A stretch of DNA of 64,000 nt. Origin: Chlorobiaceae bacterium (GTDB taxonomy: Bacteria; Bacteroidota; Chlorobiia; Chlorobiales; Chlorobiaceae). The notes under the pieces are model-generated. The model was not told where the DNA came from, searched no databases, and saw nothing but the letters and a program-made list of their open reading frames with translations. The stretch lies in assembly GCA_013334565.1 (NCBI GenBank), contig JAAXXI010000001.1, forward strand, positions 62,001 through 126,000, given 5' to 3'. Below are positions 53,988 through 64,000 of the stretch, piece after piece. The first letter of the stretch is position 1, and each line of letters opens with the position of its first letter. The position numbers and the translations under genes are program-made.

Positions 53988-55325
53988 TCAAAGCTGTTCC
54001 CAGAATTTCCTTATCCGTTCGACAATCTTCTTGCCCGCAGGGTTCTGCTCCTGGCCTGGAGCATCTTCCCCCGTCTCTGCCGTCTTCTTCTTTTTCTCAG
54101 GGGCGGGAGGTTCCGACACCAGCGCGATATTGTGATCAACGGAAAGATTGTTCCTGAACGAATGGGCCACAAGACCCATGACCGTAGCGTATATGGGATT
54201 GTTGACCGAATCCTTTATGCCTCCCGAAACACCTTCCGGATAGCCGATCCTGACATCGAGGCCGAGCACCTCGTGCGCGAGCTCTTCCGTGCCGGGAAGC
54301 AGAGAGCCGCCACCGGTGATGATGGCGCCTGCATTGATATATTCATAGTAACCGGAACGCCTCAGCGAATCCCGGACCAGTTCGAAGATTTCCATCATCC
54401 GTGCCTCGATGATCATGGTCAGGGAGCTTTTCGGGAACGTTTTCTGAGGACGTCCCTCGATACCGTCGATGAGCAGGTCCTCCTCTTCGGCCTTGATGCC
54501 GCTGCAGGCGCAGCCGTGGCTGATTTTCAGCTCTTCGGCCACTTCATAGAGGGCCTTGACGCCGTGCGCGATATCATGCGTCACGTCGTTCGCGGCAACC
54601 TTGATCACCTCGGAATATCGGATCGCACCTTCGATGTAGATGGCGACTTCGGTGGTCCCGCCTCCGATATCGATGACCACGACACCGCTTTTTTTCTCGC
54701 TCTCCTTCATGACGGCAAGCCCCGAAGCTACCGGTTCGAAGGTGAGTGCGCTGATTTCCAGGCCCGCCTTTTCGATACACTGCTTGATATTGCGGATCTT
54801 CGTCCTCAGGCCGACGACGATGTATGCGCTGCCGCGCATGGTCGTCCCGGCCATACCGATCGGGTCGAGAAGCCCTTCCTGGTCATCGACGATAAATTCC
54901 TGAGGGATGACGTGGATGATCTCGTGATCGATATCGAGGTAGCGGATATTGGTCTTGGCCTTTTCAAGGAACCGTTTCACATCGGATTCATTGACGATGC
55001 CCGTCTGGTTGACGCTGATTTCCGAATTACTGTGGATGCAATGCACATGCGCTCCGGAAATTCCGACGTTCACCCCATGTATGCGTATGGATGATTCCCT
55101 TTCGGCATCGGCGACAGCGGCCCTTATGGCAGTGACGGTCTTGTTGATATTGACGACCGTCGCGCGCTGCAGGCCGTCCGAACTGGATCGGCCCTTTCCG
55201 AGGACGTTGAGCTTGCCAAGCTCGTCCCGCTCTGCGACAACGACACAGACTTTGGTCGTCCCGATATCAAGACCGACAGCGATATTGCTTTTCAGCATTG
55301 TTTTATTTTCCTGCATGTTTATCAT
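53988..55325 (-). CDS. ftsA: Cell division protein FtsA
   Basis: AVGLDIGTTKVCVVVAERDE; VVIDIGGGTTEVAIYIEGAIRYSEVI; TGGGSLLPGTEELA. Confidence 0.96.
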   Translation of the reverse strand: MINMQENKTMLKSNIAVGLDIGTTKVCVVVAERDELGKLNVLGKGRSSSDGLQRATVVNINKTVTAIRAAVADAERESSIRIHGVNVGISGAHVHCIHSNSEISVNQTGIVNESDVKRFLEKAKTNIRYLDIDHEIIHVIPQEFIVDDQEGLLDPIGMAGTTMRGSAYIVVGLRTKIRNIKQCIEKAGLEISALTFEPVASGLAVMKESEKKSGVVVIDIGGGTTEVAIYIEGAIRYSEVIKVAANDVTHDIAHGVKALYEVAEELKISHGCACSGIKAEEEDLLIDGIEGRPQKTFPKSSLTMIIEARMMEIFELVRDSLRRSGYYEYINAGAIITGGGSLLPGTEELAHEVLGLDVRIGYPEGVSGGIKDSVNNPIYATVMGLVAHSFRNNLSVDHNIALVSEPPAPEKKKKTAETGEDAPGQEQNPAGKKIVERIRKFWEQL

Positions 55326-56197
55326 GGGGAAACCTGCTGCGGCACCTTGACGGAAACAGTATCCCTGGTAAAAACCCTGTCCCTGAACCTCAGGTCCACA
55401 GCTTCATAGACATCAAAACCCTTCTTGGATACAACCTTTTGCCAGAATATCTCGAATTTTTTCAACTTTTCCTTGAAGTTGCCGTCATTACCCACAATAA
55501 ACCGGGTCGGTGACTGGCGCGTCAGACAATAGCTCATGTTGTTGTCGGCATAATGGAACTCGCTGATGAGCAGGCTTGCGTAATCAGTCTCACCAAGGGC
55601 GTTGAAAAAGTCGACGACAAGCCCGGCCTCCATGCTGTCGATACGCTGCAGGCCGTTCGGCATGCTCCTGATGCGGCTGATCCCCGAGACAAGCGGCAGT
55701 TTCGGATAATATGCCCGGATGCGGCTGTTCTCGGGCAGAAGGACACCTTCATGGTCGATGTCCATGGCCCTGCCGTAAAGAACTGTCCTGGCTACCGGCA
55801 GCCGTTCAAGAAGCGTTACCCTGATCACTCCGTTCATCTCTTTCTGGAGCAAGGCATCGCTGACGTAAGGGAACCGGAGGACTTTTCTGCGAAGTTCGCC
55901 GGTATCGACATCCTGCATGTTGAGCCCTTTGCAGTTCTTCAGGACATTGACCACATCGGCTGCCGGTACGAGTGTCGCACCATCGACAAGTATCTGCCGG
56001 ACCTCTACCTCCTTTTTCCATTTTCCTGCATAGTAGGCAAGCCCGCCAAGCGCCCCGGCCACCAGAACAAAAACAACGAACAGCAGCTTCCAACCACCCG
56101 AATGTTTCCCCGGTGCTCCATCCCTTCCATCAGACGGAGGTTCCTGCCAGTCCGGGACAGTATAGGCCCCTCCGGGCTCGAATCGTTCATCAGGCAT
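55322..56197 (-). CDS. ftsQ: Cell division protein FtsQ (POTRA)
   Basis: Single N-terminal TM, POTRA-like region, between murC and ftsA. Confidence 0.88.
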   Translation of the reverse strand: MPDERFEPGGAYTVPDWQEPPSDGRDGAPGKHSGGWKLLFVVFVLVAGALGGLAYYAGKWKKEVEVRQILVDGATLVPAADVVNVLKNCKGLNMQDVDTGELRRKVLRFPYVSDALLQKEMNGVIRVTLLERLPVARTVLYGRAMDIDHEGVLLPENSRIRAYYPKLPLVSGISRIRSMPNGLQRIDSMEAGLVVDFFNALGETDYASLLISEFHYADNNMSYCLTRQSPTRFIVGNDGNFKEKLKKFEIFWQKVVSKKGFDVYEAVDLRFRDRVFTRDTVSVKVPQQVSP

Positions 56198-56282
56198 GGC
56201 CGTGCGACGTTTCAGATCGTTGCATGAACCGGCATCTGCCTCCCGGATCTTCCTTTTTCAGCCGCTTGACAGCCATCGTTCC

Positions 56283-57692
56283 CTACCCGGGGGTTCCGCT
56301 TTCGCGCTGCCAGCAGAAATCCGCCGTTTCCGATGCGAGGTGCGTGATGTCGCCCGCGCCCATGAAGAGCAGCAAGTTCCCGTCGGAAGCAAGTTCCTGT
56401 ATCGCGGAAAAAAGGGAAGCCCTGTCAGCAAAAAATTCCACCTGTTTTCCTCCCGCCCTGCGCACTGCCGATGCGACCAGTTCCCCGTTCACGCCGGGGA
56501 AGTCTTCGGCTTTTTCCCTTGCCGGATAGACATCGGCCAAACAGACAATGTCCGCCCTCGACAATGCCCACCCGTATTCGTCGGAAAACTCTTTCGTGCG
56601 GGAAAAGAGGTGTGGCTGGAAAATGGCTACAACTTTCGAGTCCGGCCATCCGCCCTTGGCCGCCCTGACGGTCGCTTTGACTTCCGAGGGATGGTGGGCA
56701 TAGTCATCGACAACCATGAGCCCTCGCCCGTTATCGAACTTCACCTGGAACCTCCTCCTCATGCCGCTGTATACCCCAAGCCCCGAAATGAGCCGGCCAG
56801 GTTCGATGCCGAGTTCAAGGCCCGTGGAAAATGCGGCAAGGGCGTTCAGGACGTTGTGCTTTCCGGGTACGTTGATGCGCACATCGGGGTAGCGGGCGCC
56901 ATGCGCCTCGATGGTAAACCTGCTGCCCAGCTTTTCGAGCACGATATCCGTGGCCATGACGTCGGCGGGCTCCTCGATGCCGAACGTCGAATATCTCCTG
57001 TTCATCGACGGGATGATCCGCCTGATTTCAGGCCAGTCGACGCAGCAGATCACCCTTCCGTAGAACGGGACTTTGTCCCCGAAGGTGACGAACGCCTGTT
57101 TCAGCTCTTCGAGGGTGCCGTAGGTGTCCATATGCTCGGACTCGAGGCTGTTCAGCACGGCGATGGTGGGCGTGAGCTTCAGGAATGCCCGGTCGTATTC
57201 GTCGGCTTCGATAACCATGTATTTGCCTTCGCCGACAACGGTGCTTCCCTTGAGGTAATCCGATATTCCTCCGATCATCACGGTCGGGCGTTCACCCGAT
57301 TCGATGAGCATGGTGGCTATCATGGAGGTGGTCGTGGTTTTGCCGTGCGTGCCGGCCACGCAGATCCCGAATTTGTACCTCATGAGCTCGCCCAGCATCT
57401 CGTCACGCTTGATGACGGGAATACCGGCTTTCTCCGCGGTGATGATCTCGATGTTTTCCTTCGGCCTTACGGCTGAAGAATAGACAACCACATCGCACGA
57501 ACCGACATGCTCGGCACGGTGACCGCTATGGATGACCGCACCTCTCTCGGCCAGTTTTTCGGTCACCTCTCCGGACGAAAGATCGGAGCCGGTCACCCTG
57601 AACCCTGATTTGAGCAGGAGTTCGGCTATCGCGCTCATGCCTGCGCCGCCAATACCCACGATATGAACGCTTTTTGTCTTTCCCAGTTCCAT
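56283..57692 (-). CDS. murC: UDP-N-acetylmuramate--L-alanine ligase
   Basis: [49 protein letters not shown]. Confidence 0.96.
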   Translation of the reverse strand: MELGKTKSVHIVGIGGAGMSAIAELLLKSGFRVTGSDLSSGEVTEKLAERGAVIHSGHRAEHVGSCDVVVYSSAVRPKENIEIITAEKAGIPVIKRDEMLGELMRYKFGICVAGTHGKTTTTSMIATMLIESGERPTVMIGGISDYLKGSTVVGEGKYMVIEADEYDRAFLKLTPTIAVLNSLESEHMDTYGTLEELKQAFVTFGDKVPFYGRVICCVDWPEIRRIIPSMNRRYSTFGIEEPADVMATDIVLEKLGSRFTIEAHGARYPDVRINVPGKHNVLNALAAFSTGLELGIEPGRLISGLGVYSGMRRRFQVKFDNGRGLMVVDDYAHHPSEVKATVRAAKGGWPDSKVVAIFQPHLFSRTKEFSDEYGWALSRADIVCLADVYPAREKAEDFPGVNGELVASAVRRAGGKQVEFFADRASLFSAIQELASDGNLLLFMGAGDITHLASETADFCWQRESGTPG

Positions 57693-57707
57693 GTTGTAAC
57701 GTATCTG

Positions 57708-58805
57708 TTAATGGTTGCCTGCAAGGGCCTTGATCCGCAAGGCGAGCCGGTGCGCCGCGTCAGGGTAGGCAAGTTTTCGTGACGCCTCACCCATGGATGC
57801 GAGTTCAGATGAGTCCCGCAGCAGTCCGAGCAGCTTTCCCTGCGTAGCAGGATCGCCAAGAGCGCTGTCATCCATAAGCAGCGCAGCACCATTGTCCACG
57901 AGGGCCATGGCATTGTACCGCTGGTGATCGCCCGTCGCAAAGGGATAGGGCACCAGGACCGAAGGCTTGCCGAGATTGGTGATTTCCGCAATGGTGGATG
58001 CACCCGACCTGCAGAGGACGAGGTCGGCGGCGCTGTATGCACTGCCCATATCCTCGATATACGGGGCCACCCAAAGGGTATCCGATGGTTTTACCTTCGC
58101 CTTTATCCTCTCGAAATCGACGCTGCCCGTCTGCCAGACGAGGTTCGACGACGCGGTGATGGCCGGAAGCATCGACAGGACGGCGCTGTTGATCGAACGG
58201 GCACCCCGGCTTCCACCGAAAACAAGCAGCGTCGGGCGCTCTTCCCTGATGCCGAAGCGTCTGCGCGCCTCACCGGCAGGGATCGGAACAAACGAGCGGG
58301 CGGGATTTCCCGAAACCTGTATTTTCCCGGATTTCACGAGGTACTTCCGGGCTGCCTCGAAGGAGAGGTGCACTTCGCTGGCAAGCAGCGACAGCAGTTT
58401 GGTCGTCACTCCCGGGAAAGCGTTCTGTTCCTGGATAAGCGTCTTCCTTCCCATGAGCTGGGCGGCAAGCAGCAGGGGGGCGCTCACAAAACCGCCGGTG
58501 CCGACAACGACGTCGGGCTTTTCTTTTGCCACGAGAGAGAGCGCCTTGCCGAGCGCCCCGGCAAAATCGAAAAGGACCGGAATATTGCCCAGCAGCTCCT
58601 TCAGCGAACGCCCTCTTTTCAGGCCGCGTACCGGAATGAGGTGGAGCCGGTACCCGAGCCTGGGCACTTCCGTGGCTTCAATCCCGGTGCTCGTACCCGC
58701 AAAGGATACCGATATCCCCGGTACGAGCTTCTTCAGCTCTTCAGCCATGGCTATGCCAGGGTAGAGATGGCCGCCGGTACCGCCACCGGCAAAAAGCACG
58801 TTCAT
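57708..58805 (-). CDS. murG: UDP-GlcNAc:lipid I N-acetylglucosaminyltransferase
   Basis: [54 protein letters not shown]. Confidence 0.96.
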   Translation of the reverse strand: MNVLFAGGGTGGHLYPGIAMAEELKKLVPGISVSFAGTSTGIEATEVPRLGYRLHLIPVRGLKRGRSLKELLGNIPVLFDFAGALGKALSLVAKEKPDVVVGTGGFVSAPLLLAAQLMGRKTLIQEQNAFPGVTTKLLSLLASEVHLSFEAARKYLVKSGKIQVSGNPARSFVPIPAGEARRRFGIREERPTLLVFGGSRGARSINSAVLSMLPAITASSNLVWQTGSVDFERIKAKVKPSDTLWVAPYIEDMGSAYSAADLVLCRSGASTIAEITNLGKPSVLVPYPFATGDHQRYNAMALVDNGAALLMDDSALGDPATQGKLLGLLRDSSELASMGEASRKLAYPDAAHRLALRIKALAGNH

Positions 58806-60007
58806 GCGACTCTCCTTTCATTGACTGATATTCCGGCCGTTTTTGCCTGCATGCGCTTCTTGTGGCCCGCGATGCTGAGCAGTATGCCTACACCAAGCGA
58901 GTTGAAGAGCAGTGCGGTACCTCCGTAACTGATGAACGGCAGCGCGACGCCTGTCGTCGGAAGCAGGTGGCACGCGACCGCGATATTGATGAACGCGAAC
59001 AGGGAGATTGCGAGGGTTATGCCGCATGCGACAAACCTGCCGAAATTGTCCGGGGCATGCTTTGCGATGATAAGGCCGCAGATGAGGAAGCCGGCAAAAA
59101 GAGCGATGACCGCTACCGCCCCGACAAAACCGTACTCCTCTCCCACCACGACAAAAACGAAATCATTGTAGGAAAGCGGCAGGTAGAGCTCCCGCTGCTT
59201 GCTTGCACCGATCCCGAGTCCGAAAAGCCCTCCGTTGCCAAGCCCGATCAGCGCCTGGACCACCTGGTAGCTCAACCCTTTCTCGTCACCGCTGAAAAAA
59301 GAGAGGAGGCGTGCGACCCGGTATGGAGCCGCAATGGCAAATACCGCAGCGATAGGGATGAGCAGTGAAAATGTAGCAAGCAGGTGACGGATGCTGACCC
59401 CGCCGATGAACATCAGCAGGAATCCGATAATCGCGATCAGTGACGCCGTGCTGAAATTCGGTTCGAGGGCCACGAGCGCCACAACGGCCATGAGAAGTGT
59501 CAGCAGGGGGTAATAGGTGTTATTGAGGTCTTTGATATATCCCTGCTTTTCACTGATCAGCCTTGAAAAATGAAAGATCACCGCATATTTGGCAAAATCG
59601 GAAACCTGGAATTTCAACGGCCCGAAACCGATCCAGCGGGCGGCCCCGGAAATGATGTGCACCGCTTTCATGGCAAGGAGAGCAGTAAGCAGGATGATGC
59701 TCGCGAACAGCATGATCTTGCTTGTCTTCCAGAATATGTGGTAGTCGATGTGGGCAACCATGAACATGGTCGCGATGCCGAGAGCTGAAAAAACAAGCTG
59801 TCGCCAGAGGAAATATTCGGAGCTCGAATACTTGTTCTCCGCCCAGCCTGCACCGCTGCTGTAGACAATGGCGATACCGGCGCACATGAGCACGGCGATG
59901 ATGAGCAGCATCAGCTTGCCGGCAATCCCCTCGCCCCACGACTGCACAGGGAGCTGCGCGATGTCCTCCGCTTCGAAGGAGGGCCGTTCTTCCGGAGAGT
60001 TTTTCAT
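58802..60007 (-). CDS. ftsW: SEDS peptidoglycan polymerase FtsW
   Basis: Ten-TM SEDS protein; [52 protein letters not shown]. Confidence 0.95.
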   Translation of the reverse strand: MKNSPEERPSFEAEDIAQLPVQSWGEGIAGKLMLLIIAVLMCAGIAIVYSSGAGWAENKYSSSEYFLWRQLVFSALGIATMFMVAHIDYHIFWKTSKIMLFASIILLTALLAMKAVHIISGAARWIGFGPLKFQVSDFAKYAVIFHFSRLISEKQGYIKDLNNTYYPLLTLLMAVVALVALEPNFSTASLIAIIGFLLMFIGGVSIRHLLATFSLLIPIAAVFAIAAPYRVARLLSFFSGDEKGLSYQVVQALIGLGNGGLFGLGIGASKQRELYLPLSYNDFVFVVVGEEYGFVGAVAVIALFAGFLICGLIIAKHAPDNFGRFVACGITLAISLFAFINIAVACHLLPTTGVALPFISYGGTALLFNSLGVGILLSIAGHKKRMQAKTAGISVNERRVA

Positions 60008-61386
60008 GGTTGCAGATTATGGACGCATTGTTTGAACTGCATTCCCCTGTCCTCGAAATTCTCGAACATGTCGAAACTTGCGCAGGCGGGAGAAAAAAGC
60101 ACGGTCTGTCCTGATTCGGCCGCATCGCGGGAAATCGAGACCGCTTCGCAGAGCGAACCTGCAGGCTTCACGTCCATGATGCCGCGGAACGCCGAAACGA
60201 TTTTTTCCCTTGATTCGCCGATCGCCACAATAAGCGACACTTTCCGGCGGACGAGGTCGGCGACGGAAGAATAATCATTACCCTTGTCCCGTCCCCCGGC
60301 GATGAGCACGACCTTGCCGGGCAGCGCTTCGAGCGCCTGCCGCATGGCATTGAGATTGGTGGCTTTCGAATCGTTGACCCAGCCGATCCCTCCGACGGTC
60401 GCCACGAACTCCTGCCGGTGCTCGACGCCCTGGAACCCTTCGAGCGCAGTGGTAACCGATGCGTTGCCTATACCGAGCGCCCCTGCTGCGGCAACGGCGG
60501 CAAGTGCGTTATAGATGTTATGCTTCCCCCTGAAACTGTTTTTCAGGAACGATGACGTGTCGATGACCTGTTCTTTTTTGCCCGAAACCGTCGTGACGAT
60601 GGCATCCCCTTCGAGGAACACGCCCGGAAAACCGGGGACCCGGTCGATTGCAAACGGGACTACCCTGAACGGAAAGCTCCCGGTGCCGCGTTCGAAATGC
60701 CCGCTCAGTATCGGATCATCGGCGTTGTAGATAAGCGTGTCGCCCTTCGCCTGGTTCGCGTGGATCCTGAATTTCGCTTCGGCATAGCGCATGATATCGC
60801 CTCCATACCGGGCCAGGTGGTCCGGCGTGACGTTGGTGATCAGCGACACTTCAGGCCTGAAGGTTTGGCAGCGTTCGAGCTGGTAGCTGCTCAGTTCGAC
60901 GACGGCGATGTCCTTTCCGCTCAATTCCTTCACCACGGATGAAAACGGGACCCCGATATTGCCTGCAGCGACGGAACGGTACCCGTTGGACTTTCCGTCC
61001 GTTTCACAGATCCGGTGCACGAGTGTCGTGGTCGTCGTTTTCCCGTCGGTGCCCGTTATCCCCACAATCCGCGCCCGGCAGAACAGAGAGGCGATCTCTA
61101 TCTCGCTGTAGAGCCCGATGCCTCTCTCCTGCATGGTCCTTACCACCGGGGCCGTTGGCGGGATGCCAGGGCTGACCACCGAAAAATCGGCATTGAACAC
61201 ACGCTCCGAATGGTTTCCCTCTTCGAATTCTATGCCCGCATCCCTGAGTTTCGAAGCCTCGGCTTCATGGATCCTGCCGAGCTCGCTCAGGAACACCGCG
61301 GCACCTTCGCTCCGAAGCAGCAGGGCTGCGGCGGTTCCGCTTTTTCCGGCCCCGAGGACCGTGACCTTCTTTCCCGATACTGTCAT
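60004..61386 (-). CDS. murD: UDP-N-acetylmuramoylalanine--D-glutamate ligase
   Basis: [55 protein letters not shown]. Confidence 0.96.
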   Translation of the reverse strand: MTVSGKKVTVLGAGKSGTAAALLLRSEGAAVFLSELGRIHEAEASKLRDAGIEFEEGNHSERVFNADFSVVSPGIPPTAPVVRTMQERGIGLYSEIEIASLFCRARIVGITGTDGKTTTTTLVHRICETDGKSNGYRSVAAGNIGVPFSSVVKELSGKDIAVVELSSYQLERCQTFRPEVSLITNVTPDHLARYGGDIMRYAEAKFRIHANQAKGDTLIYNADDPILSGHFERGTGSFPFRVVPFAIDRVPGFPGVFLEGDAIVTTVSGKKEQVIDTSSFLKNSFRGKHNIYNALAAVAAAGALGIGNASVTTALEGFQGVEHRQEFVATVGGIGWVNDSKATNLNAMRQALEALPGKVVLIAGGRDKGNDYSSVADLVRRKVSLIVAIGESREKIVSAFRGIMDVKPAGSLCEAVSISRDAAESGQTVLFSPACASFDMFENFEDRGMQFKQCVHNLQP

Positions 61387-61393
61387 CTCGGCG

Positions 61394-62500
61394 TTACCTC
61401 AGTTTCAAGGTCATGAGACTTGCAAGCAGAAGCAGAATGGCCAGGATCCAGAACCTGATGACGATCTTCTGTTCGGGCCACCCCTTGAGCTGGAAATGAT
61501 GGTGGAGCGGCGCCATGAGAAAAATCCGCTTTCCCTGGCCGGTCCTCATTTTCGTATACTTGAAATAAAGCACCTGCAGGGAAACCGAAAGGGTTTCGAG
61601 CAGGAAAACCCCCGCAAGCACCGGCAGGAGAAGCTCCTGCTTGATAAGAAGCGCTATGACCGCGATGGCGCTCCCCAGTGCGAGCGAGCCGGTATCGCCC
61701 ATGATGATTTCGGCCGGATTGGTGTTGAACCAGAGAAAGCCGACACAGGCCATGACGATTGCCATGCAGACAACGGCAATCTCGCCGCTGCCCGAAATGA
61801 ACGGGATGTTGAGATAGGTTGCGTAGACCGCATTGCCCGCGAGGTAGGAAAACCCGCCGAGTCCGAAGACCACGATTGCGGAGACACCTGACGCGAGGCC
61901 GTCGAGGCCGTCGGTGAGGTTGACCGCATTGGAAACGGCAGTGATGATGAATATCACCATCGGGATATAGAAATAGCCGTAGTCGAATACGAAATGCTTG
62001 AAAAACGGTAGGGCCGTTTCTGAACGGAGCACTGAAAACGAAGGATTGAACCAGGTGTAAAGGCCTACGATAAGGCCGAGCGCAACCTGTCCGGCAAGTT
62101 TGTAGCGCGGCGACAGCCCTCCCTTGATCTTCAGAACCACCTTGCTGTAGTCGTCGATGAACCCGATGCCGCCCATCCAGATCACCGCCAGCATGACAAG
62201 CCATACATGCGGATCGGTGAACTTCGACCAGAGAAGCACGGAGATTTCGATGGCGAAGATGATGAGAAGTCCTCCCATGGTCGGCAGGGACTTTTTCTTG
62301 CGGTGCTCAGGGGGAGCCTCCTCCTTGATGGGTTCGATGAAACGGGCCCGAAGGTAGCTGATGAACCGGGGACCGACAAAAAGAGTGATCAGGAGCGCGG
62401 TAATAGCTGCCGCGCTCATCCTGAAGGTGACGTACTCGATAACACCGAAACCCGGAGGGGCGAAAAGATCCTTGATATATTTCAGGAGATAGTAAAGCAT
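61394..62500 (-). CDS. mraY: Phospho-N-acetylmuramoyl-pentapeptide transferase
   Basis: [61 protein letters not shown]. Confidence 0.97.
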   Translation of the reverse strand: MLYYLLKYIKDLFAPPGFGVIEYVTFRMSAAAITALLITLFVGPRFISYLRARFIEPIKEEAPPEHRKKKSLPTMGGLLIIFAIEISVLLWSKFTDPHVWLVMLAVIWMGGIGFIDDYSKVVLKIKGGLSPRYKLAGQVALGLIVGLYTWFNPSFSVLRSETALPFFKHFVFDYGYFYIPMVIFIITAVSNAVNLTDGLDGLASGVSAIVVFGLGGFSYLAGNAVYATYLNIPFISGSGEIAVVCMAIVMACVGFLWFNTNPAEIIMGDTGSLALGSAIAVIALLIKQELLLPVLAGVFLLETLSVSLQVLYFKYTKMRTGQGKRIFLMAPLHHHFQLKGWPEQKIVIRFWILAILLLLASLMTLKLR

Positions 62501-62527
62501 TCCTTATCGTATGGGATTATAAACCTG

Positions 62528-63943
62528 TTATTGTTTCCTCTGCTTCTCGATCGCTTCGACAAACTGCTCGAGCTTCATGCCGCGCGATCCTTTGAACAGG
62601 ACGACGTCTCCGGTCTGCAGCTCAGATTTCAGGACTTCGAGAAGGCTGTCGCGGTTGTCGAAATGGCCGCTGCACCGTCCCGTCGCTTCCCGGCAGATCA
62701 GGCGGGCGCTCTGGCCGAAGGTATAAAGCAGATCGACAGGACGCTGCTGAATATACCTGCCGACCGCTTCATGTTCAACATCACCTGCAGCTCCGAGCTC
62801 GAGCATATCGGCGAGCACCGCGACCCTTTTTCCCTCGCAGGGCATGTCACAGAGGGCATCTATGGCAAGCCGCATCGAATCCGAATTGGCGTTGTAGGTA
62901 TCATTCAGGATCCGGAGGCCGCAAGCATCGAGCACTTCCAGCCTTTTCCAGCCGGGCGCAGGCACGAGCCCGCCCAGCCTTTCGGCGATATCACCGAGGG
63001 GAAGGCCGAAATGCCGGCCGACTGAAGCTGCAGCGACGGCGTTGATGACATTGTGCCTGCCGGTAAAATTGAGCGTCACCTGTTCGCGCTCGGAGCCCGA
63101 ACAGAGCAGGAACGAAAGCCTGCCGTCGCGCTCTATCGAGATATTGCAGGCATAGCAGAGATGACCGGGATTTTCCCGGAGGCCGTAGGAGATATGTCCC
63201 GGCAATTCCTTTCCAGCAGCCCTGAGTCTCGGATCATCCTCGTTGACGAAGCATTTTCCCCCGTTCGTACTCAGATATTCGAACAGCGACAGCTCTTCGG
63301 CGGCAACCCCTTCCAGATCGACGAGGAACTCCAGGTGCTCGTGACCGATATTGGTCAGCAGTCCGTGCGTGGGACGGGCAAGCGAAGCGAGCTGCCGCAT
63401 CTCCCCCCGGTGGTTGATCCCCATTTCGACAACCGCTATCCCGGTATCCCTGCGGAGCTGGAGAAGCGTGAGCGGCACCCCGAGGTGGTTGTTCATGTTT
63501 CCCCTGCTCATCCTGACTGAAAAGCCGGCAGAGAGCACCGCCGCCACCATCTCCTTGGTCGTTGTCTTGCCGTTGCTCCCTCCGACCGCGATGACCGGAA
63601 TTGCAAAGGTATCCCGGTAAAGCGCGCCAAGCAGCTGCAGTCCGGCAACTGTATCTTCGGTTACGATAAAACCTTTTCCCTCAGGCGGTTGAGCCTCTTC
63701 GAGAGAATCGTGCCATTCCCTGCTGACCACCGCCCAGTCCGCCCCTTTCCGGAAAACTTCGTCGACAAATGCATGCCCGTCAGTCCTTTCGCCTTTCAGG
63801 GCGATAAAGATCTCGCCGCCCTTTACGGTCCGCGAATCGATCACCGCAACCGGATCGGTTATGGTTCCGTCTCCCGGCAGCCGTTCTCCCGCTACCACTC
63901 TGCCGACCTTTCCAAGGTCGTCAATGTTCAATAAGCCCTTCAA
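62528..63943 (-). CDS. murF: UDP-N-acetylmuramoyl-tripeptide--D-alanyl-D-alanine ligase
   Basis: AVGGSNGKTTTKEMVAAVL; GINHRGEMRQLASLARPTHGLLTNIGHEHLEF. Confidence 0.96.
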   Translation of the reverse strand: MKGLLNIDDLGKVGRVVAGERLPGDGTITDPVAVIDSRTVKGGEIFIALKGERTDGHAFVDEVFRKGADWAVVSREWHDSLEEAQPPEGKGFIVTEDTVAGLQLLGALYRDTFAIPVIAVGGSNGKTTTKEMVAAVLSAGFSVRMSRGNMNNHLGVPLTLLQLRRDTGIAVVEMGINHRGEMRQLASLARPTHGLLTNIGHEHLEFLVDLEGVAAEELSLFEYLSTNGGKCFVNEDDPRLRAAGKELPGHISYGLRENPGHLCYACNISIERDGRLSFLLCSGSEREQVTLNFTGRHNVINAVAAASVGRHFGLPLGDIAERLGGLVPAPGWKRLEVLDACGLRILNDTYNANSDSMRLAIDALCDMPCEGKRVAVLADMLELGAAGDVEHEAVGRYIQQRPVDLLYTFGQSARLICREATGRCSGHFDNRDSLLEVLKSELQTGDVVLFKGSRGMKLEQFVEAIEKQRKQ

Positions 63944-64000
63944 CTCTTCTCCTTGCCGGAAACCGCTGTCTGGCGGGTCCCCATTATATTAAAAAATGTC

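Noticed and set aside
52972-54135. 387-aa and neighbouring long + strand ORFs opposite ftsZ/ftsA/murC/murG
   Set aside because: All antisense to conserved division genes; codon-bias artefacts.

Overview
The window looks like a chromosomal segment of a green sulfur bacterium (Chlorobiaceae-like; inferred from gene content and order, not verified). Most of it is housekeeping DNA: bioF-bioB-birA, an amidase, topA, feoAB, aconitase, succinate dehydrogenase/fumarate reductase, a DHS-like/transaldolase pair, SRP RNA, trpS, argS, nadD, tRNA-Ala(CGC), a split ATP synthase operon (atpZ-I-B-E-F-H), and a division/cell-wall cluster (murF-mraY-murD-ftsW-murG-murC-ftsQ-ftsA-ftsZ). Accessory DNA lies mainly at 18-28 kb and 34-39.5 kb. 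The strongest candidate system is at 19.9-27.2 kb. It has a full-length HMW1C/NGT-type (GT41) cytoplasmic N-glycosyltransferase, followed by a SAM methyltransferase resembling the regulatory-domain/PKMT type. Convergent to these is a giant autotransporter whose passenger is a three-rung super-repeat with about 30 N-X-S/T sequons. This suggests a self-contained surface-adhesin glycosylation and possibly methylation system. Other leads are: a textbook BirA operator in front of birA-bioB-bioF; an OprC-like copper TonB receptor with CxxxM/HxM residues and a small Cys-rich partner; a secreted HEFGH zincin behind a sigma54-like promoter with paired upstream repeats; an XRE-ImmA/IrrE + PIN module with a palindromic operator beside a decayed gene remnant; FtsZ with two C-terminal-peptide-like motifs; and dispersed inverted-repeat elements.
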